Of a stretch of 43,361 nucleotides of DNA, positions 41,077 through 43,361 are shown piece after piece. Source of the stretch: Scenedesmus sp. ARA3 (Eukaryota; Chlorophyta; Chlorophyceae; Sphaeropleales; Scenedesmaceae); contig RWJK01001918.1 in assembly GCA_004335835.1 (NCBI GenBank), positions 1 through 43,361 of the forward strand. The letters are read 5' to 3'. Made by a program: the position numbers and the translations under genes. Position 1 is the first letter of the stretch, and each line of letters begins with the position of its first letter. Below the pieces are notes generated by a model, which saw only the letters and a list, made by a program, of their open reading frames with translations, searched no databases and was not told where the DNA came from.

Positions 41077-42939
41077 CAGGTGCTGCAGCGGCCCTGTGCA
41101 GCTGGCATTGCAGCCACGATTGCTGCAGTGTTTAGGGCACAGGAAGGCACACCCGCAGCTGCCAGCACCATAGCAAGCCACGGCGGCAGCAGCAGCAGCA
41201 GCAGCAGCAGTGGCCGGGTTGCAGAGGTTACAGTAGTAACTGATGCTGTTGCTGCAGTGGGTGCTGAGGTCAGCGCCAAAGCAAGGCCAGCAGGGCCTCA
41301 CCTGTCACAGCTGATGGCTTGCCTGGCTGAGCGGTCAGGCAGCAAGCAGCAGCTGGGTCAAAAGCCTGCACATTTTGCACAGCAGCAGCAGCAGCAGCAG
41401 CAGCAGCCGGACGCACATCAAGCACAGCACAATGAACTGCTGCAGCAAGATGTGCATGTAGCGCAGCTACAGGCGGCTTCGTCCGCACAGACACAACAGC
41501 AAGCAGCACAGCAGACTAGCCACAGTAGTCAGAGGCATGCAGTACATGCTGAACTCCCTAACATCAACATCAGTAGCAATGCAGCTGCTGAGGGTTCCCA
41601 CACAAGTAGCATACAAGCAGAGGACTCAGAGGTGTCCCCCAGTAAGCTGCAGGCAAAACTTGCTGCTTACCGCAGCTACCTAAAGCACGCCAACCCGCAC
41701 AAAGGAGCAGCAGCAGCAGCAGCAGCAGCAGCCGGCTCCAGCAGCAGCAGCAGCAATGGCGGGTGCGGCATGCAGGTCAGTTGCAAGCAGCAGTTCCCTG
41801 GGTCATATCACAGCCACAGCGATGGTGGTGTGCAGATGCGGCGCAGCAATGAGGAGCAGCACTGGCCGGCTGTCAGCAGCATGAGCGATGGAGGGGTGGT
41901 GCTGCAGAGCCCTGCAGGTCCCCCTGCTGCTGCTGCTGCTGCAGCAGAGCCAGGAGGTGCCAGTGCTGCTGGGGCAGCACCACAAGCACCACAAGCAGCA
42001 GCAGCCGCCTGTGATGCAGATGCTGTGAGTGGTGAGGTTGAGGAACAGCAGCGGCAGCAGCAGCAGCAGGAAGAAAAGAGATCCAGCAGCTGCCGAAGCT
42101 CTGATGACAGCTGGAGTGCTGCGTCTGCTGCATCTGCTACATCATCGAAGGCTGGCAGCCTTCAGCGCCGCCAGCTCAGCAGCAGCAGCAGCAGCATGAG
42201 TGTGACCACCAGCCTCATCAACATGAAGAGGCAGTCCCTGCAGGATGCTGGGCAGGTCAAGGAGCTCGCAAGCTACGCACACTTTGCAGCAGCAGAGCAG
42301 CAGCAGCAGCAGCAGCACCAGCAGCAGCAGCGCCTAAAGCCAGCCAGTGCGGCAGCTGGATGCAGATCAGCCCACTCTGTAGATTTGGGCGCGCCAGGGC
42401 AGCTAGGGCTGCGCAACTGCAAGGCCAGCAGCAGCAGCAGCAGCAGCAGGACTGGCAGCAGCCGCCGGGGCTCGCAGCTGAGCAGCAGCTGCAGCGTCCT
42501 TGCTGGCTTGGACAAGCAGCGGGTGCGGGCAGAGATTGCAGCGGCAGGCGGCATGGCTGCCATAGTGGAGCAGTTCAGCAGCAGCATATTTGTGGATGCT
42601 GACCCCCTGCATGAGGCAACAACAGCAGCAGCAGCAGCAGCAGCAGCGCAAGGGGTGTGCAGCAGGCCTCGTACCTGGTTGGTTGCTGACTCAGCAGCTA
42701 GCAGCACGGATGTGTTGCCAGTGGAGGCGGCTGCAGGCAGCAGCAGCTACAGGGCTGGCAGGCCCAAGGACTGCTCTAAGCAAGCTGCTGGTGTTGCAGC
42801 TGTTGCTGTCAGCCGGCCCAGGCAGTGTGCAGGGGATAACAGCCCTCGGGTGTGTGATCAGTTTGAGGAGCAGCAGCAGCAGCTGCAGCTGCGGCAGTGC
42901 AGGTCGAAGGAAGTGATCAGCAGCATGGTAGGGTGGTAA
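30640..42939 (+). CDS. Kinesin-4-like motor with long low-complexity tail
   Basis: Plus-end microtubule motor, ~2,260-2,430 aa. Exons: 30640-30834, 30962-31230, 31598-31842, 32095-32675, 33015-33305, 33585-33762, 33889-33921, 33984-34263, 34487-34775, 35075-35286, 35581-35989, 36436-36516, 36741-36899, 37143-37340, 37634-38309 (or only 38126-38309), 38708-38853, 39248-39786, 39909-40239, 40768-42939; phases agree. Motor motifs: [11 protein letters not shown]-loop GPTGSGKT (usually GQTGSGKT), switch I NEQSSRSH, switch [29 protein letters not shown], then [15 protein letters not shown]. These fit kinesin-4 (KIF4/FRA1) best. Loop L10, between TIIVEQ and [10 protein letters not shown], carries ~110 extra Ser/Ala/Gln-rich residues. 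The stalk is coiled coil; the last exon is Ser/Ala/Gln-rich. Stop TAA at 42937. A donor at 42927/42928 joined to 43096-43176 would give another end (ALARSAVSLTPPS...CAC). Confidence 0.9.
32880..32932 (+). repeat. Copy of kinesin exon 5 start
   Basis: CTCTGCAGGGCTTGCTGGCG and ~30 more bases duplicate the acceptor and start of exon 5 (original at 33008-33060), 128 bp upstream. The flanking intron sequence (CATGCCGTGTGTACCTTGCA / GTGCCACATTCACCCTGCAC) is duplicated too. Confidence 0.9.
33395..33445 (+). repeat. Copy of kinesin exon 5 end
   Basis: CGGCAGCGTGGCTGTCAACA and TCCAG/GTGGGC repeat the last ~40 nt of exon 5 (original ends at 33305), about 135 bp downstream. Confidence 0.85.
36140..36185 (+). 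repeat. Copy of kinesin exon 11 end
   Basis: GCTGAGATGGCAGAGGAGGG, then GCTGGAG/GTGAGAGCTG, is identical to the original exon end and donor at 35963-35998, 185 bp downstream. Confidence 0.92.
37003..37471 (+). repeat. Edge copies on both sides of kinesin exon 14
   Basis: 37003-37050 is a worn copy of the exon 14 acceptor and start (TTGCAGGATGACGGCACGAG; original TTGCAGGACCGCTGCCGTGA at 37137). 37400-37471 repeats the exon end (TATGAGGCGCGGCTGCGGGA...GGGGCAG/GTGAGC) with one extra GCT codon; the original ends at 37340. Exon 14 (37143-37340) lies between them. Confidence 0.88.
37632..38220 (+). repeat. 246-bp triple repeat, open in frame
   Basis: Starts at 37634, 37880 and 38126, each 82 codons apart. 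Each begins CAG/GA(C/T)GG..CGCCTTGAGA.GGAGCGCCAG and codes DG(L/M)RLE(R/K)ERQRAAG...[12 protein letters not shown]. Inside each of the first two units a second, frame-shifted partial copy (GCAGGACGGCTGCACCTTGA) occurs, so the unit is itself a double of about 123-145 bp. A donor-like AAAA/GTATGC and acceptor CTGCTGCAG would make 41-codon exons and 41-codon introns, but no stop forces splicing. Confidence 0.92.
38363..38440 (+). repeat. Copy of kinesin exon 15 end
   Basis: GGGGGAGCGGCTGGCTGCTC...GCAGCGCTGCGCAGGCCAG with a GTCGGT donor repeats the original end at 38236-38309, with small deletions. Confidence 0.88.
38608..38696 (+). repeat. CTG/CCG run before kinesin exon 16
   Basis: About 85 bases of CTG with interspersed CCG, upstream of the acceptor at 38706-38707. 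Again CTG is on the transcribed-sense strand of an intron. Confidence 0.85.
38930..39005 (+). repeat. Copy of kinesin exon 16 end
   Basis: GAGGAGGCGGTGCACGCACA...CAGCTGTCTGCACAG/GTGAGC repeats the last ~70 nt of exon 16 (original ends at 38853), 148 bp downstream. Differences from the original are mostly at third codon positions. Confidence 0.9.
39929..39977 (+). repeat. (CAG)n coding a Ser run in the kinesin tail
   Basis: About 16 triplets read AGC = Ser in the exon frame (DECAG then Ser run, then EADALNPAE). Similar coding runs occur at 41033-41075 and elsewhere in the last exon. Confidence 0.85.
40410..40767 (+). repeat. Two copies of the last kinesin exon start
   Basis: GCAAGCAAGCTCGCTGGAGG at 40421 and GCTGCAGGCAAGCAAGCTGG at 40584 repeat the true acceptor and start (GCTGCAGGCAAGCAAGTTGG at 40761). 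The upstream intron block ACATGGTGCCAGGACCC is also present three times (about 40538, 40684, 40725). Confidence 0.9.
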
Positions 42940-43095
42940 AAGCAGCAGATACGCAGCAGCTGTTGATTGGCAGGCTGCAGTCAGGTTCAATATTCAGCAA
43001 ACCCACTGTACATTGTCTGCTTTGTTGTTGACCTCACCTGGAACGCTGATGAGCAAAAAATCACAAGTCACTTGTCGTTGTGCCTGTCAGTTCAG

Positions 43096-43176
43096 GCCTT
43101 GGCACGATCGGCAGTTTCTTTGACTCCTCCCTCAACTGACATGAGCGGTGTAAACAGTCGTGGTTGTGCGTGCTAA
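43096..43176 (+). CDS. Possible alternative last exon of the kinesin
   Basis: After TTCAG at 43091-43095, 26 codons end at TAA 43174-43176 (ALARSAVSLTPPS...CAC). It is phase 0, matching a donor ATG/GTAGGG at 42927/42928. If that intron is not spliced, the protein stops at 42939 instead. TGTAA at 43149-43153 lies within it and would be the poly(A) signal of the unspliced form, so the two models compete. Confidence 0.35.
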   Translation, partial: ALARSAVSLTPPSTDMSGVNSRGCAC

Positions 43177-43361
43177 ACCACAATTTGGCGGTGACTTATC
43201 ATGTTAGCGGGAGAGAGGTCTGTTACAGGGGGGGGCAAGCTTTAACCCTAGAGTGAGTCACTTGCCCCTCTTTCAGCTCACATATATTGAGAACACGATA
43301 GCAAGCCACAAGATGCAACCAAAGTAAAACTCCAGAGGCATCTTGCAGCCCCTACCTCCCC

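Overview
The window is nuclear DNA of a photosynthetic eukaryote, most likely a chlorophycean green alga (Scenedesmaceae-like is my guess, not proven). The reasons are small exons (30-200 nt) joined by GT-AG introns of 100-1,300 nt, very heavy CAG/CTG triplet content, chloroplast-targeted plant-type proteins (FBN10/PAP12, VTE5/VTE6), and TGTAA motifs (the usual chlorophycean poly(A) signal) after several stop codons. No bacterial, plasmid or viral segment was recognised.

Layout. 363-1802 (+): the last three exons of a cytochrome P450 cut by the window edge. 3464-4840 (-): a two-exon gene of ~33-residue 'CLP' repeats with a possible F-box-like start and an in-frame TAA. 5295-6116 (+): a weak low-complexity ORF. 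6690-11305 (-): one gene that fuses phytol kinase (VTE5) to phytyl-phosphate kinase (VTE6, DUF92). 11425-12753 (+): a divergently transcribed UbiA-type prenyltransferase only about 120 bp away. 13364-19212 (+): a ten-exon tandem-PAP fibrillin (FBN10/PAP12). 20656-25632 (+): the nine-exon V-ATPase subunit d, 351 aa. 27795-28416 (-): mitochondrial ribosomal protein mL53. 29403-29474 (-): tRNA-Gln(CUG). 30640-42939 (+): a very long kinesin-4-like motor with a Ser/Gln/Ala-rich coiled-coil tail. For six genes the exon junction phases were checked by hand and all agree.

Function. The VTE5-VTE6 fusion would turn free phytol from chlorophyll breakdown into phytyl-diphosphate in two ATP/CTP-type kinase steps. 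A divergent UbiA enzyme, a family that often uses polyprenyl or phytyl diphosphates, shares its promoter region. FBN10 is another plastid lipid-body/thylakoid protein. The V-ATPase, mL53 and kinesin genes are housekeeping.

The most unusual signal is genome architecture. Nearly every multi-exon gene carries degenerate copies of its own exon edges inside the adjoining introns, with the splice site included. These copies lie upstream of true 3' splice sites or downstream of true 5' splice sites, mostly at a spacing of 110-140 bp (one array is exactly 129 bp). I count roughly 45. In the kinesin gene such an array (246-bp period, three copies) is open in frame and may have become coding. A second pattern is that (CTG)n runs sit directly in front of 3' splice sites on the transcribed strand, while (CAG)n runs lie mainly inside exons.
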